Shown: positions 19,990 through 29,502, counted from the first letter of the stretch. The stretch is DNA of 37,731 bases from Hyphomicrobiales bacterium (GCA_900469625.1 UBXV01000041.1:36794-74524), one strand, 5' to 3'. The notes: generated from the letters alone by a model not told the origin. Numbers and translations: made by a program.

Positions 19990-22107
19990 ATGAACGTTGC
20001 GACCCCCATCAAAGCAGAAAAGTCGATCGGCCACTCCGTCTGTCCGCACGACTGTCCCTCGGCCTGTGCACTGGAAGTCGACCTGACTGCAGAAGGCCGG
20101 ATCGGCCGCGTGCGTGGCGCCGCCGCCAACACATATACCGCTGGCGTCATCTGCGCCAAGGTCGCGCGCTATTCCGAGCGCATTTATCATCCCGACCGGC
20201 TGATGGTGCCGCAGCGCCGCGTCGGCGCCAAGGGGAGTGGTAGCTGGCAGGAGATTTCCTGGGAGGCAGCCCTCGACGAGATTGCCGACCAGTTCATCAA
20301 GGCTGAGCAACGGCATGGGGCGCAGGCGATCTGGCCGTATTTCTACGCCGGCACCATGGGGCAGGTGCAGCGCGATTCGATTGACCGCCTGCGTCACGCC
20401 AAGCGCTATTCCGGCTTCTTCGGATCGATCTGCACCAACATGGCCTGGACCGGTTTCTCCATGGCGACCGGCTCGCTGCGCGGTCCCGATCCGCGCGATA
20501 TGGCGAAGTCCGATTGCGTGGTGATCTGGGGCACGAATGCAGTTGCCACCCAGGTCAACGTCATGACCCACGCGATCAAGGCCCGCAAGGAACGCGGCGC
20601 CAAGATCGTCGTGATCGACATCTACGACAATCCCACCGTCAAGCAGGCCGACATGGGCCTGGTGCTGAAGCCGGGCACCGACGCCGCACTTGCCTGTGCG
20701 GTGATGCATGTCGCCTTCCGCGACGGTTACGCCGACCGCGCCTATATGGCTGAGTTCGCCGACGATCCGGCAGGGCTCGAAGCCCATCTGCAATCGCGGA
20801 ACCCCGAATGGGCGTCCGCGATCACAGGCCTGTCCGTCGAGGAAATCGAGGCGTTCGCCAAACTCGTCGGCACGACGCCGAAGAGCTTCTTCCGTCTCGG
20901 CTACGGCTTTACCCGCCAGCGCAACGGCTCCGTGGCGATCCATGCGGCCGCCTCTGTCGCCACCGTGCTTGGCTCCTGGAAGCATGAAGGCGGCGGCGCG
21001 TTTCATTCCAACAACGACATCTTCAAGCTCGACAAGCGCGAGCTCATCGGCACTGCGTTCCACGACCCCGATATACGCATGCTCGACCAGTCACAGATCG
21101 GGCGCGTGCTGACCGGTGATGCAGAGGCGCTGCGCCACGGCGGTCCGGTGACGGCGATGCTGATCCAGAACACCAACCCGGTGAATGTCGCGCCGGAACA
21201 ACGGCTGGTGAAACGCGGCTTCCTGCGCGACGATCTCTTTGTCGCGGTGCACGAGCAGTTCATGACCGACACGGCGCAGCTTGCCGATATCGTGCTGCCG
21301 GCGACCATGTTCCTTGAGCATGACGATCTTTACCGCGGCGGCGGCCATCAGCATATCCTGATCGGTCCGAAGGTGGTGGAGCCGCCATCGACCGTGCGCA
21401 CCAATCTGTTCGTCATCGAGGAACTGGCAAGGCGCCTCGGCGTCGCCGATCATGCCGGCTTTGGCCTCAGTGAGCGTCAGCACATCGACCGGCTGCTTGC
21501 CAATTACGGCATCGGCTACGACGAGATGAAGCGGGAGAAATGGCTCGACTGTCAGCCGGCGTTCGAGGACGCACATTATCTCAATGGCTTCGGTCATCCC
21601 GACGGCAAGTTCCGCTTCAAGGCGGACTGGACCGGCACCCCGGCGCCGAACCGCCCGCCCAAGTCGATGGGCCTGCAGGGACCGCATGCCGCGCTGCCGG
21701 AATTCCCCGACCATGTCGACCTGATCGAGGTCGCGGACGCTGACCATCCTTTCCGCCTGGCGACGTCGCCGGCGCGGTCCTTCCTGAATTCGACCTTCGC
21801 GGAAACCCCGTCTTCGGTTCAGAAGGAAGGCCGCCCTGCGGTGATGATGCACGCGGACGATGCGGTAGCACTCGGCGTCGGCGACGGCGATATCGTCATG
21901 CTCGGCAATCGACGCGGCGAGGTGCGCCTGCATGTGACGGTTGGCGGCGGCGCGCGGCGCGGCGTTGTCATCGCCGAGGGGCTCTGGCCGAACGGCGCCC
22001 ATCTCGACGGCGAGGGCATCAATGTGCTTACTGGCGCCGATGCGGTTGCGCCCTACGGCGGGGCCGCGTTCCACGACAACAGGGTCTGGGTCAGACCAGC
22101 CCCCTAG
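19990..22107 (+). CDS. Molybdopterin-containing oxidoreductase with one 4Fe-4S site
   Basis: The protein has 705 residues from ATG 19990; an in-frame ATG at 19972 adds six residues. The N-terminal iron-sulfur motif is Cys18-x3-Cys22-x3-Cys26-x28-Cys55, as in the DMSO reductase superfamily. The core has VVIWGTNAVATQVN and FFRLGYGFTRQRNG, and the C-terminal cap has APYGGAAFHDNRVWV. Cys148 in GSICTNMAWTG sits where formate dehydrogenase and polysulfide/thiosulfate reductase relatives place the molybdenum ligand; this is inferred. There is no Tat signal, so it should be cytoplasmic. No electron-transfer or membrane subunit gene is adjacent, and its physiological substrate is unknown. MoaD and MoaE, which make its cofactor, are encoded about 7.5 kb away. 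Confidence 0.9.
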   Translation: MNVATPIKAEKSIGHSVCPHDCPSACALEVDLTAEGRIGRVRGAAANTYTAGVICAKVARYSERIYHPDRLMVPQRRVGAKGSGSWQEISWEAALDEIADQFIKAEQRHGAQAIWPYFYAGTMGQVQRDSIDRLRHAKRYSGFFGSICTNMAWTGFSMATGSLRGPDPRDMAKSDCVVIWGTNAVATQVNVMTHAIKARKERGAKIVVIDIYDNPTVKQADMGLVLKPGTDAALACAVMHVAFRDGYADRAYMAEFADDPAGLEAHLQSRNPEWASAITGLSVEEIEAFAKLVGTTPKSFFRLGYGFTRQRNGSVAIHAAASVATVLGSWKHEGGGAFHSNNDIFKLDKRELIGTAFHDPDIRMLDQSQIGRVLTGDAEALRHGGPVTAMLIQNTNPVNVAPEQRLVKRGFLRDDLFVAVHEQFMTDTAQLADIVLPATMFLEHDDLYRGGGHQHILIGPKVVEPPSTVRTNLFVIEELARRLGVADHAGFGLSERQHIDRLLANYGIGYDEMKREKWLDCQPAFEDAHYLNGFGHPDGKFRFKADWTGTPAPNRPPKSMGLQGPHAALPEFPDHVDLIEVADADHPFRLATSPARSFLNSTFAETPSSVQKEGRPAVMMHADDAVALGVGDGDIVMLGNRRGEVRLHVTVGGGARRGVVIAEGLWPNGAHLDGEGINVLTGADAVAPYGGAAFHDNRVWVRPAP

Positions 22108-22122
22108 CCACCGGGTGCGTGT

Positions 22123-23016
22123 ATGAGCGGCGACCACCAGCATGCGGATGTCAGCAACACGCCGGTCTCGCGCCTCTGGGGTGCGCTCGCGCTGACGGGC
22201 AGCTTCATGCTCGCCGAGGTCGTCGGCGGTATTCTGACCGGCAGCCTGGCGCTGATTTCCGACGCGATGCATATGCTGACCGACGCGGCGGCACTGGCGA
22301 TCGCGCTGGTCGCCATTCATGTCGGGCGGCGGCCATCCGATCTGCTGCGAACCTATGGCTATGCCCGCTTCGAGATCCTGGCGGCGGCCTTCAACGCCCT
22401 GCTGCTGCTCGCCGTCGCCTTCTACATTCTCTACGAGGCGTGGCAACGGCTGTCGCTGCCGCAGGAAATCCAGTCCGGCGGCATGCTGCTGATTGCCGTC
22501 GTCGGCCTGGTGGTCAACCTGATTTCGATGCGGCTGCTGACCAGCCACAAGGACGAAAGCCTCAACGTCAAGGGCGCTTATCTCGAGGTCTGGGCGGATA
22601 TGCTCGGCTCGGTGGCGGTGATGGCAGGTGCGGCGATCATCTGGTTCACTGGCTGGCAGTGGGTCGATTCGCTGCTGGCTGTCGGCATCGGCTTCATGGT
22701 CTTTCCGCGTACCTGGGTGCTCTTGAAGGAGTGCGTCAACATTCTCCTGGAAGGCGTGCCGCCGGGCATGCGCCTGGCCGACGTACATGCGGCGATCGCC
22801 GCCGTGCCCGGTGCCGCTTCGGTGCACGACCTTCACCTCTGGGCGATCACCCAGAGCCAACCGTCGTTGACCGCCCATGTGGTGCTGGCAGAGGATGCCG
22901 ACGGTGAGACCGTGCGCCGCGCGGTGGAGCAGCGTTTGCGCGATGCGTTCGATCTGCACCATACGACCCTGCAGATGGAGCGCGAAAGCTGCGCGCCGTC
23001 GGAGCACATCCATTGA
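22123..23016 (+). CDS. Cation diffusion facilitator (zinc/metal exporter)
   Basis: The 297-residue protein has six membrane helices and a cytoplasmic C-terminal domain. Helix 2 contains SDAMHMLTD with His50 and Asp54. Helix 5 contains EVWADMLGS with Glu155 and Asp159, the E/H-x3-D metal site of the CzcD/ZitB branch. A His-rich start (GDHQH) and end (SEHIH) may gather metal. These proteins exchange Zn2+, and sometimes Cd2+ or Co2+, for protons to remove excess metal. It follows the oxidoreductase gene by 15 bases and is probably co-transcribed, with no obvious functional link. Confidence 0.93.
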   Translation: MSGDHQHADVSNTPVSRLWGALALTGSFMLAEVVGGILTGSLALISDAMHMLTDAAALAIALVAIHVGRRPSDLLRTYGYARFEILAAAFNALLLLAVAFYILYEAWQRLSLPQEIQSGGMLLIAVVGLVVNLISMRLLTSHKDESLNVKGAYLEVWADMLGSVAVMAGAAIIWFTGWQWVDSLLAVGIGFMVFPRTWVLLKECVNILLEGVPPGMRLADVHAAIAAVPGAASVHDLHLWAITQSQPSLTAHVVLAEDADGETVRRAVEQRLRDAFDLHHTTLQMERESCAPSEHIH

Positions 23017-23061
23017 CGGTCGAGTGCGATCGCATCTTCCTCTTCCCATGAAGGACCTCTC

Positions 23062-23658
23062 ATGACGAAAAACCACGATCCGCGCGTCAGGATCATCGAT
23101 CGGCGCACGCTTTCGGACGGCTTCATCCATCTGGAGGAAATCACCCTTGAGCAGGACATGTCCGACGGCGAAACGGTGACGCTGAAGCGTGAAGTGCACG
23201 ACCATGGCAGCGCCGCGACCATCCTGTTGTTCGATCCCAGGCGCCAAAGCGTTGTGCTGGTGCGCCAGTTGCGCGTGCCGGTGCTGCTGCAGGGCGATCC
23301 TGCCTATATGATCGAAGCTCCAGCCGGCCTGCTCGACGACGATACGCCGGAGGTCGCGATCTGCCGCGAAGCGATGGAGGAAACGGGATATCACGTCGAG
23401 AAGGCCACGCACCTCTTCGATGCCTATATGAGCCCGGGGGCGCTGACCGAGCGAACGAGCTTTTTCGTCGGTCTCATCGACGTTGCCAGGAAAGTCGGGG
23501 AGGGTGGCGGTCTTTCACATGAGGGCGAGGACATCGAGGTGCTCGAAATCCCCTTCGATGCAGCCTTCGAAATGATCGCGACAGGCGAGATCTGCGACGC
23601 CAAAACCATCATGTTGCTGCAATGGGCCCGGCTGAACCGCTCCAGCCTCGGGCCGTAA
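23062..23658 (+). CDS. nudK: NudK-like Nudix hydrolase (GDP-mannose/ADP-ribose type)
   Basis: The 198-residue protein contains a Nudix box GLLDDDTPEVAICREAMEET (89-108) continuing GYHVE. This is close to the E. coli NudK form, including the one-residue-shorter spacing between the glycine and the REx2EE core. The downstream block LFDAYMSPGALTE matches the NudK/ADP-ribose pyrophosphatase group. E. coli NudK hydrolyses GDP-mannose; ADP-sugars are the main alternative. The ATG at 23062 follows AGGACCTCTC, 45 bases after the CDF gene, so the two may share a transcript. Confidence 0.9.
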   Translation: MTKNHDPRVRIIDRRTLSDGFIHLEEITLEQDMSDGETVTLKREVHDHGSAATILLFDPRRQSVVLVRQLRVPVLLQGDPAYMIEAPAGLLDDDTPEVAICREAMEETGYHVEKATHLFDAYMSPGALTERTSFFVGLIDVARKVGEGGGLSHEGEDIEVLEIPFDAAFEMIATGEICDAKTIMLLQWARLNRSSLGP

Positions 23659-23687
23659 GGCCTTGTTTATTAAGAACACAATACATT

Positions 23688-23718
23688 ACGGATATTTCAC
23701 TTTCTGATCGTTATCCGT
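23688..23718. promoter_or_regulatory. Spaced inverted repeat upstream of mprF/lpiA
   Basis: ACGGATA (23688-23694) and TATCCGT (23712-23718) are perfect inverted arms 17 bases apart, in the AT-rich 103-bp gap before the mprF start. The spacing would put both arms on nearby faces of the helix. The related lpiA gene of Rhizobium tropici is acid-inducible, so a regulator site here is plausible but unproven. Confidence 0.3.
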
Positions 23719-23761
23719 TAGGCTACAGCGCTGGTGTCTTCATCAATGACATGGGCAACCC

Positions 23762-26371
23762 ATGACGTCCTCCCTCTCGGAACGTGCAGCCAACGATGAT
23801 CAGCAGATCGAGGCAGGGTGGATGCCTTTCCTGCGTCGCAACCGACGCTATCTGCAGGCGCTTGCAACCTTGCTGGTCATCGGCCTCTTCGGCCTGGCGA
23901 TCTTCCACCTGACCTCCGAAGTGCAGTACGACGACGTGGTCAAGGCGCTTGCCGACACCAGCTGGACCGCCATCGCTGCGGCTGTTTTCTTCACGGCCTT
24001 GAGCTTTTTGGCACTGACCTTCTACGACGTCGGCGCGCTCGACTATGTCAGGCGCAAGCTGCCCTATGCCGACGTCGCCTTGACAGCGGCCTGCGCCTAT
24101 GCGGTCGGCAACACCGCCGGCTTCGGCGCCTTGAGCGGCGGCGCCATCCGCTACCGGTCCTATTCGCGCCTCGGCATCGAGCCGGAGAACATCGCGCGCA
24201 TCATCGCCTTCGTCACCTTGGCCTTCGGCCTCGGGCTTCTGACCGTCACCTGCCTGAGCTTGCTCGCCGTCGGTGAATATGTCGCGCCCCTGACGGGGCT
24301 CGACCCGTTCTGGCTGCGCATGATCGCCGTCGCCATTCTCGGCACCGTCTTGGCCATCTTCGTCAAGGGCCGAGACGGGCATGAGGTGACCATCGGACGC
24401 TTTGCGCTGCGCATGCCGGATTCGCGCACATCCTCGCGCCAGTTCCTCGTTACGGCGCTGGATCTGGCGGCGTCGGCAACGGTGCTTTACGTGCTACTTC
24501 CGGCGGGCACCATCGGCTGGCCGGCCTTTCTGGCGATCTATTCGCTCGCCGTCGGCATCGCTGTCCTCAGTCACGTGCCGGCCGGTCTCGGCGTCTTCGA
24601 AACGGTCATCATCGCCACGCTCGGCCATAATACTGACATCGACACGATCCTTGGCGCCCTGGTTCTCTACCGCGTCATCTATCACGTGCTGCCGCTACTG
24701 ATCGCGATTGCCGTCGTCATCGGTATCGAACTGCGGCAACTGTCCGGCCATCCCGTCGCCTCCAGCGTGCGCCGCATCGGCGGCCGCATCACGCCGCTTC
24801 TTCTGGCAACGCTCGGCATCGTCCTGGCGATCATGCTGGTGCTGTCGAGCGTGACGCCGACGCCGGACGAAAACCTAGCCTTTCTCGAAGGGCTGCTGCC
24901 GCTGCCGATCGTCGAGGGCGCGCATTTTCTGGCGAGCCTGCTCGGCCTTGCGCTCGTCATCGTCTCGCGCGGCCTCGCCCTCAGGCTCGATGGTGCCTGG
25001 TGGGCGTCTGTCGTCATCGGTGTCGCTGCATTACTGCTTTCGCTGATCAAGGCGGTCGCAGTCGTCGAGGCCGGCATGCTTGCCTTCTTCCTCGTCGGCC
25101 TTCTTGTCAGCCGCCGGCTGTTCGTGCGGCCGGCCTCGCTCTTCGGCCAGGCGTTGACGCTGCCGTGGCTGACGGCGCTGGGCGTCATCTGCCTTGGCGG
25201 GCTCGTCGTCCTCCTGTTCGTCTATCGCGATGTCGATTACAGCCATGAACTCTGGTGGCAGTTCGAGTTTTCCGCCGAGGCCCCCCGCGGCCTGCGTGCA
25301 CTGCTCGGCGTGACGATCGGCGCCAGCGCCATCGCCATCTGGAGCCTGATGCGGCCGGCGGCTGCGAGTGCTGAGCCGGCAAGTGACGACGCCATGCAGC
25401 GGGCACTGGCCATCGTCGAGGCGCAGGACATGTCCGATGCCAATCTGGTGCGCATGGGTGACAAGAGTCTGATGTTCTCCGCCGACGGCCGCGCTTTCAT
25501 CATGTATGGCCAGAGGGCCCGCTCGTGGATCGCGCTGTTCGATCCGGTGGGGCCGGTCGATGCCTGGCCGGAGTTGATTTGGCAATTCATCGAGACGGCC
25601 CGCGCCAGCGGTTGCCGTGCGGTGTTCTACCAGGTCTCGCCGCTGGGGCTTGCCTACTACGCCGATGCGGGGCTGCGCGCCTTCAGGCTTGGCGAACTTG
25701 CCCATGTCGACCTCGCGCGGTTCGAGATGAAGGGCGGAAAATGGGCCAACCTTCGCCAGCAGGTCAGCCGCGCCCAACGTGACGGGCTCGAATTCAGGAT
25801 GGTTGCGGCCCAGGACGTTCCCGCGATCATCGACGAGCTGACGGCGATTTCCGATGCCTGGCTTGCCCATCACAATGCCAAGGAGAAGGGTTTTTCCCTT
25901 GGAGCCTTCGATCCCGAATACCTGGTCGAACAGCCTGTCGCGGTTTTGACCTATGAGGGCCGCATCGTCGCCTTTGCCAACATCCTGGTGACGGCGACGA
26001 AGCAGGAAGGCACCGTGGATCTCATGCGCTTTGCGCCTGACGCTCCCAAGGGATCGATGGATTTTCTCTTTGCCCAGGTGATGGAACATCTGAAGGCCGA
26101 AGGGTACCGTAGCTTCAATCTCGGCATGGCGCCGCTCTCGGGCATGTCGTCGCGCCAGATCGCTCCGGTCTGGGACCGGGCGGGTCGAACCTTCTTCGAA
26201 CACGGGGAGCGCTTTTACAACTTCAAGGGCCTTCGCGCCTTCAAGTCGAAATTCCACCCGCACTGGCAGCCGCGTTATCTCGTGGCGAGTGGCGGCATCA
26301 ATCCGATCCTTGCCCTGATGGATGCGACATTCCTGATCGGCGGCGGCCTCAGGGGAGTGATGAAGAAATGA
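23762..26371 (+). CDS. mprF: Bifunctional lysylphosphatidylglycerol synthetase/flippase MprF (LpiA)
   Basis: The 869-residue protein has two parts. Residues about 30-530 contain roughly fourteen membrane helices, the flippase part. Residues about 540-869 form the cytoplasmic GNAT-like synthetase that transfers lysine from Lys-tRNA to phosphatidylglycerol. Recognisable blocks include GNTAGFGALSGGAIRYR and HVPAGLGVFETVI in the membrane part. The synthetase has MRFAPDAPKGSMDFLF, FNLGMAPLSGM and FYNFKGLRAFKSKFHP, the last being a strong family mark. Lysyl-PG lowers surface negative charge and raises resistance to cationic peptides; in Rhizobium tropici the gene is lpiA. The ATG at 23762 lacks a strong Shine-Dalgarno. 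Its stop overlaps the acvB start. Confidence 0.96.
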   Translation: MTSSLSERAANDDQQIEAGWMPFLRRNRRYLQALATLLVIGLFGLAIFHLTSEVQYDDVVKALADTSWTAIAAAVFFTALSFLALTFYDVGALDYVRRKLPYADVALTAACAYAVGNTAGFGALSGGAIRYRSYSRLGIEPENIARIIAFVTLAFGLGLLTVTCLSLLAVGEYVAPLTGLDPFWLRMIAVAILGTVLAIFVKGRDGHEVTIGRFALRMPDSRTSSRQFLVTALDLAASATVLYVLLPAGTIGWPAFLAIYSLAVGIAVLSHVPAGLGVFETVIIATLGHNTDIDTILGALVLYRVIYHVLPLLIAIAVVIGIELRQLSGHPVASSVRRIGGRITPLLLATLGIVLAIMLVLSSVTPTPDENLAFLEGLLPLPIVEGAHFLASLLGLALVIVSRGLALRLDGAWWASVVIGVAALLLSLIKAVAVVEAGMLAFFLVGLLVSRRLFVRPASLFGQALTLPWLTALGVICLGGLVVLLFVYRDVDYSHELWWQFEFSAEAPRGLRALLGVTIGASAIAIWSLMRPAAASAEPASDDAMQRALAIVEAQDMSDANLVRMGDKSLMFSADGRAFIMYGQRARSWIALFDPVGPVDAWPELIWQFIETARASGCRAVFYQVSPLGLAYYADAGLRAFRLGELAHVDLARFEMKGGKWANLRQQVSRAQRDGLEFRMVAAQDVPAIIDELTAISDAWLAHHNAKEKGFSLGAFDPEYLVEQPVAVLTYEGRIVAFANILVTATKQEGTVDLMRFAPDAPKGSMDFLFAQVMEHLKAEGYRSFNLGMAPLSGMSSRQIAPVWDRAGRTFFEHGERFYNFKGLRAFKSKFHPHWQPRYLVASGGINPILALMDATFLIGGGLRGVMKK

Positions 26372-27753
26372 TGCGTATCCGTAAAGTCTTGAAGTCAGTC
26401 GCAGGCGCACTCCTGGTGGCAACCGTGGCGGTTGCTCCGGGCATGGCGCAGGACAAGCCGGCAGCCTACGATACGGGCATGATACCGTCGCCGCACATCC
26501 TTCTTCCAAACGACACGGCGTCCGCCCTCGTCGTGCTCCTGTCCGGCGCGGATGGGTGGGGCGACAGGGAGGACACGGTCGCGCGTGCGCTGGTTGACGA
26601 CAAGGCTGCCGTCATCGGCATCGATCTCAAGGCCTATCTTGCCTCGCTCGCCAGGGACGATGGCGACTGCATCTACATGGTTTCGGATATCGAGGCGCTG
26701 AGCCAGCAAGTGCAGCGCGCGCTGAGAAGCGATGCCTATCTTCCGCCGATCGTTGCCGGCGTCGGAGCGGGTGGCGCCATGGCGCTGGCGATCGCGGCGC
26801 AGACCCCGGCCGCGACCATCGGCCAGACACTCGCGGTCGATCCGGAAGAAGGCATCGTGCTGCAAAAGCAGCTCTGCACGCCGGCCGAGAAAACCCGCAA
26901 GGGCGACCGCATGGTCTACGGTCTGACGGACGGTGCCTTGCCTGACCCGATTTCCGTCGTCTTTACGCCAGCGGCATCCGACGACGGTCGCAGCCATGTG
27001 GCGGCCCTCATCGAGAAACACGCCGATATCACCCAGGAAGACAGCGACGATGACGCCTACGATGCATTGACCAGCCATCTGACCGACCTGATTGACAGCG
27101 AGGCTGCATCCGACAACCCGTTCGGCCTACCCCTGACCGTGCTCGATACCAAGCCGACGCGCGACACGATGGCGGTGATCTATTCCGGCGACGGTGGCTG
27201 GCGCGACATCGACAAGCAGGTCGGCGACGTCTTGCAGCAGCAGGGCGTGCCGGTCGTCGGCATCGATTCGCTGCGCTATTTCTGGTCCGAACGCGATCCG
27301 CAGGCGACTTCAGACGATCTCGCCAAGGTGATGGACTATTATCGCAAGCGCTGGAATGTCCGGAACGTCTTGCTGATCGGCTATTCCTTCGGTGCCGACA
27401 TCCTGCCGCGCACGTTCAATCTGCTCCCGCCGGCCGAGCGCGCGCGGGTACGGCAGGTGACGCTGATGGCGCTGTCGCATCAGGTCGATTACAAGATTTC
27501 GGTTCTTGGCTGGCTCGGTGCCGCCGGGCAGGGGAATGGCGGCGATCCCATCGACGACATCAAGCGCATCGATCCCACCCTGGTGCAATGCATCCATGGC
27601 ACGGAGGAAGAGGACGATGCCTGCCCTGATCTGAAGGGGACGGGTGTCGATGTCGTCGCCATCGAAGGCGGCCACCATTTCGACGAGGATTATCCGGCGC
27701 TGACCCGGCGCGTGCTCGACGCACTCGACCGGCGGCTGGCTTCGGCGAAATAG
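26368..27753 (+). CDS. acvB: AcvB/VirJ-family periplasmic protein, probable lysyl-phosphatidylglycerol hydrolase
   Basis: The 461-residue protein has a signal peptide ending GMAQ at about residue 28. It contains two alpha/beta-hydrolase-like halves. The second half (about 245-461) is the VirJ-like catalytic domain: MAVIYSGDGGWRDID, GYSFGAD with nucleophile Ser340, and GGHHFDEDY with His436/437. The first half repeats the layout (LVVLLSGADGWGDRED) but reads G-V-G-A-G at 131-135, so the nucleophile serine is glycine (Gly133). In Agrobacterium AcvB is reported to hydrolyse lysyl-PG, and in R. tropici the homolog atvA follows lpiA. Its ATG overlaps the mprF stop as ATGA, consistent with a linked make/break pair for the same lipid. 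Confidence 0.95.
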   Translation: MMRIRKVLKSVAGALLVATVAVAPGMAQDKPAAYDTGMIPSPHILLPNDTASALVVLLSGADGWGDREDTVARALVDDKAAVIGIDLKAYLASLARDDGDCIYMVSDIEALSQQVQRALRSDAYLPPIVAGVGAGGAMALAIAAQTPAATIGQTLAVDPEEGIVLQKQLCTPAEKTRKGDRMVYGLTDGALPDPISVVFTPAASDDGRSHVAALIEKHADITQEDSDDDAYDALTSHLTDLIDSEAASDNPFGLPLTVLDTKPTRDTMAVIYSGDGGWRDIDKQVGDVLQQQGVPVVGIDSLRYFWSERDPQATSDDLAKVMDYYRKRWNVRNVLLIGYSFGADILPRTFNLLPPAERARVRQVTLMALSHQVDYKISVLGWLGAAGQGNGGDPIDDIKRIDPTLVQCIHGTEEEDDACPDLKGTGVDVVAIEGGHHFDEDYPALTRRVLDALDRRLASAK

Positions 27754-27760
27754 TTGGCCC

Positions 27761-28435
27761 TCAGGCCGCCGGCGAGATCAACGTCGAGGACGCGGGCGCG
27801 GGATCGGTGTTTTCGGTGACGACCCTTCCGCCTTCCATGCGAACCTTGCCTTCGGCCAGGAGCCGCAGCGCCATAGGATAGGTACGGTGCTCGACCGTCA
27901 GCACGCGGGCGGCCAGCGTGTCGGCGGTGTCACCGTCGACGACGGGAACGACGGCCTGCGCGACGATCGGGCCCTCATCCATGCCTTCGGTGACGAAATG
28001 CACGGTGCAGCCCGCCACCTTCATGCCGGCGTCGATGGCGCGCTGGTGGGTGTGGAGGCCGGGAAAGAGCGGCAGAAGCGACGGGTGGATGTTGATGATC
28101 CGGCCTTCGTGGCGCTTGATGAAGGTCGCCGACAACAGTCGCATGTAGCCCGCAAGGCAGATAATGTCGGGCGATAGCCGATCGAGCTCTACAAGGATCG
28201 CCGCTTCGTGTGCATCCTTGCTCTCGAAATCCTTGCGCAGGAACGAGCGGGTCGGAATGCCGAGCGCCTCAGCCTTGGCAAGGCCACCGGCATCCGCCTT
28301 GTCGGCGATCACGGCAATGATCTCGGCCGGAAAATCGGGCTCTGCTGCGGCTTTTGCGAGCGAGAGCATGTTGGAGCCGCCGCCTGAAATGAAGACGACG
28401 ACCTTTTTCCGGACTGCCGTCCCGTCGTTCGTCAT
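27761..28435 (-). CDS. purN: Phosphoribosylglycinamide formyltransferase
   Basis: PurN transfers a formyl group from 10-formyltetrahydrofolate to GAR in purine synthesis. The 224-residue protein has the phosphate loop FISGGGSNM (15-23) and catalytic residues Asn115, His117 (INIHPSLLP) and Asp153 (EGMDEGP). These keep the spacing of E. coli Asn106/His108/Asp144. The ATG ending at 28435 overlaps the purM stop, so translation is coupled. It converges on acvB with only seven bases between stop codons and no visible terminator. Confidence 0.97.
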   Translation of the reverse strand: MTNDGTAVRKKVVVFISGGGSNMLSLAKAAAEPDFPAEIIAVIADKADAGGLAKAEALGIPTRSFLRKDFESKDAHEAAILVELDRLSPDIICLAGYMRLLSATFIKRHEGRIINIHPSLLPLFPGLHTHQRAIDAGMKVAGCTVHFVTEGMDEGPIVAQAVVPVVDGDTADTLAARVLTVEHRTYPMALRLLAEGKVRMEGGRVVTENTDPAPASSTLISPAA

Positions 28436-29502
28436 AGAGCGAGGCTGCCCTTGTAGATCGTGCCATGGGCGCCTTCGGCGCGGGCGACCATGCGACCGAG
28501 CGTGAAGACGGTTTCGCCTTCTGCCTCGAGCACCGCTGCCACGTCCTTGGCCTTTTCGGCCGGCACGACGGCGATCATGCCGACGCCGCAGTTGAAGGTC
28601 CGCAGCATTTCGTTGGCGGCGACGCCACCGGTCTGTGCGAGCCAGGAGAAGACCTTCGGCGCCTTGATGGCATCAAGGTCGATTTCAGCTGCAAGGTGCT
28701 TGGGCAGCACGCGCGGAATGTTCTCGGGGAAGCCGCCGCCGGTGATGTGCGCAAGCGCCTTGATCGAGCCGGTTTCGCGGATCGCCTTCAAGAGCGGCTT
28801 CACATAGATGCGGGTCGGCGTCATCAGGAGGTCTGCAAGCGTGCCTTCGCCGAAGGGGGCGGGCGCGTCCCAGGCAAGACCGGACAAAGCGACGATCTTG
28901 CGCACGAGGGAATAGCCGTTGGAATGAACGCCCGACGAGGCGAGGCCGAGAATGACATCGCCTTCGCCGATATCGCCGGCCGGCAGCAATTGCCCGCGCT
29001 CGGCAGCGCCGACGGCAAAGCCGGCAAGGTCGTAGTCGCCGCCAGAATACATGCCCGGCATTTCCGCGGTTTCACCGCCGATCAGCGCGCAACCGGATTG
29101 GCGGCAGCCGTCGGCGATGCCGGCAACGATCGCGGCGCCCTGATCGGGGTCGAGCTTGCCGGTTGCAAAATAGTCGAGGAAGAACAGCGGTTCGGCGCCC
29201 TGGACGACCAGGTCGTTGACGCACATGGCCACGAGGTCGATACCGACGGTGTCGTGCTTGTTGGCGTCGATCGCAATCTTGAGCTTGGTGCCGACGCCGT
29301 CATTGGCGGCGACGAGCACGGGGTCGGTAAAGCCGGCCGCCTTGAGGTCGAAGAGCCCGCCGAAGCCGCCGATCTCGCCATCGGCACCCGGGCGCCGGGT
29401 CGAGCGCACATGCGGCTTGATCTTTTCCACCATCAGATTGCCGGCATCGATATCCACGCCTGCATCACTATAGGTGAGGCCGTTCTTTCCCGACTGGCTC
29501 AT
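28432..29502 (-). CDS. purM: Phosphoribosylformylglycinamidine cyclo-ligase
   Basis: PurM closes the imidazole ring, making AIR from FGAM with ATP. I use the ATG ending at 29502 ([20 protein letters not shown]) after GGAGA, giving 356 residues, the normal length; the open frame upstream has no family similarity. Typical blocks are [58 protein letters not shown] and [16 protein letters not shown]. It is followed by purN in one operon and is divergent from the AI-2E permease gene across about 260 bases. Confidence 0.98.
   Translation of the reverse strand: MSQSGKNGLTYSDAGVDIDAGNLMVEKIKPHVRSTRRPGADGEIGGFGGLFDLKAAGFTDPVLVAANDGVGTKLKIAIDANKHDTVGIDLVAMCVNDLVVQGAEPLFFLDYFATGKLDPDQGAAIVAGIADGCRQSGCALIGGETAEMPGMYSGGDYDLAGFAVGAAERGQLLPAGDIGEGDVILGLASSGVHSNGYSLVRKIVALSGLAWDAPAPFGEGTLADLLMTPTRIYVKPLLKAIRETGSIKALAHITGGGFPENIPRVLPKHLAAEIDLDAIKAPKVFSWLAQTGGVAANEMLRTFNCGVGMIAVVPAEKAKDVAAVLEAEGETVFTLGRMVARAEGAHGTIYKGSLAL

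Noticed and set aside
21091-23412. Long minus-strand open frame across the Mo-oxidoreductase, CDF and Nudix genes
   Set aside because: It spans three recognisable genes and two intergenic gaps, and is rich in Arg/His/Asp/Gln as expected of a reverse-complement frame. No domain was recognised.
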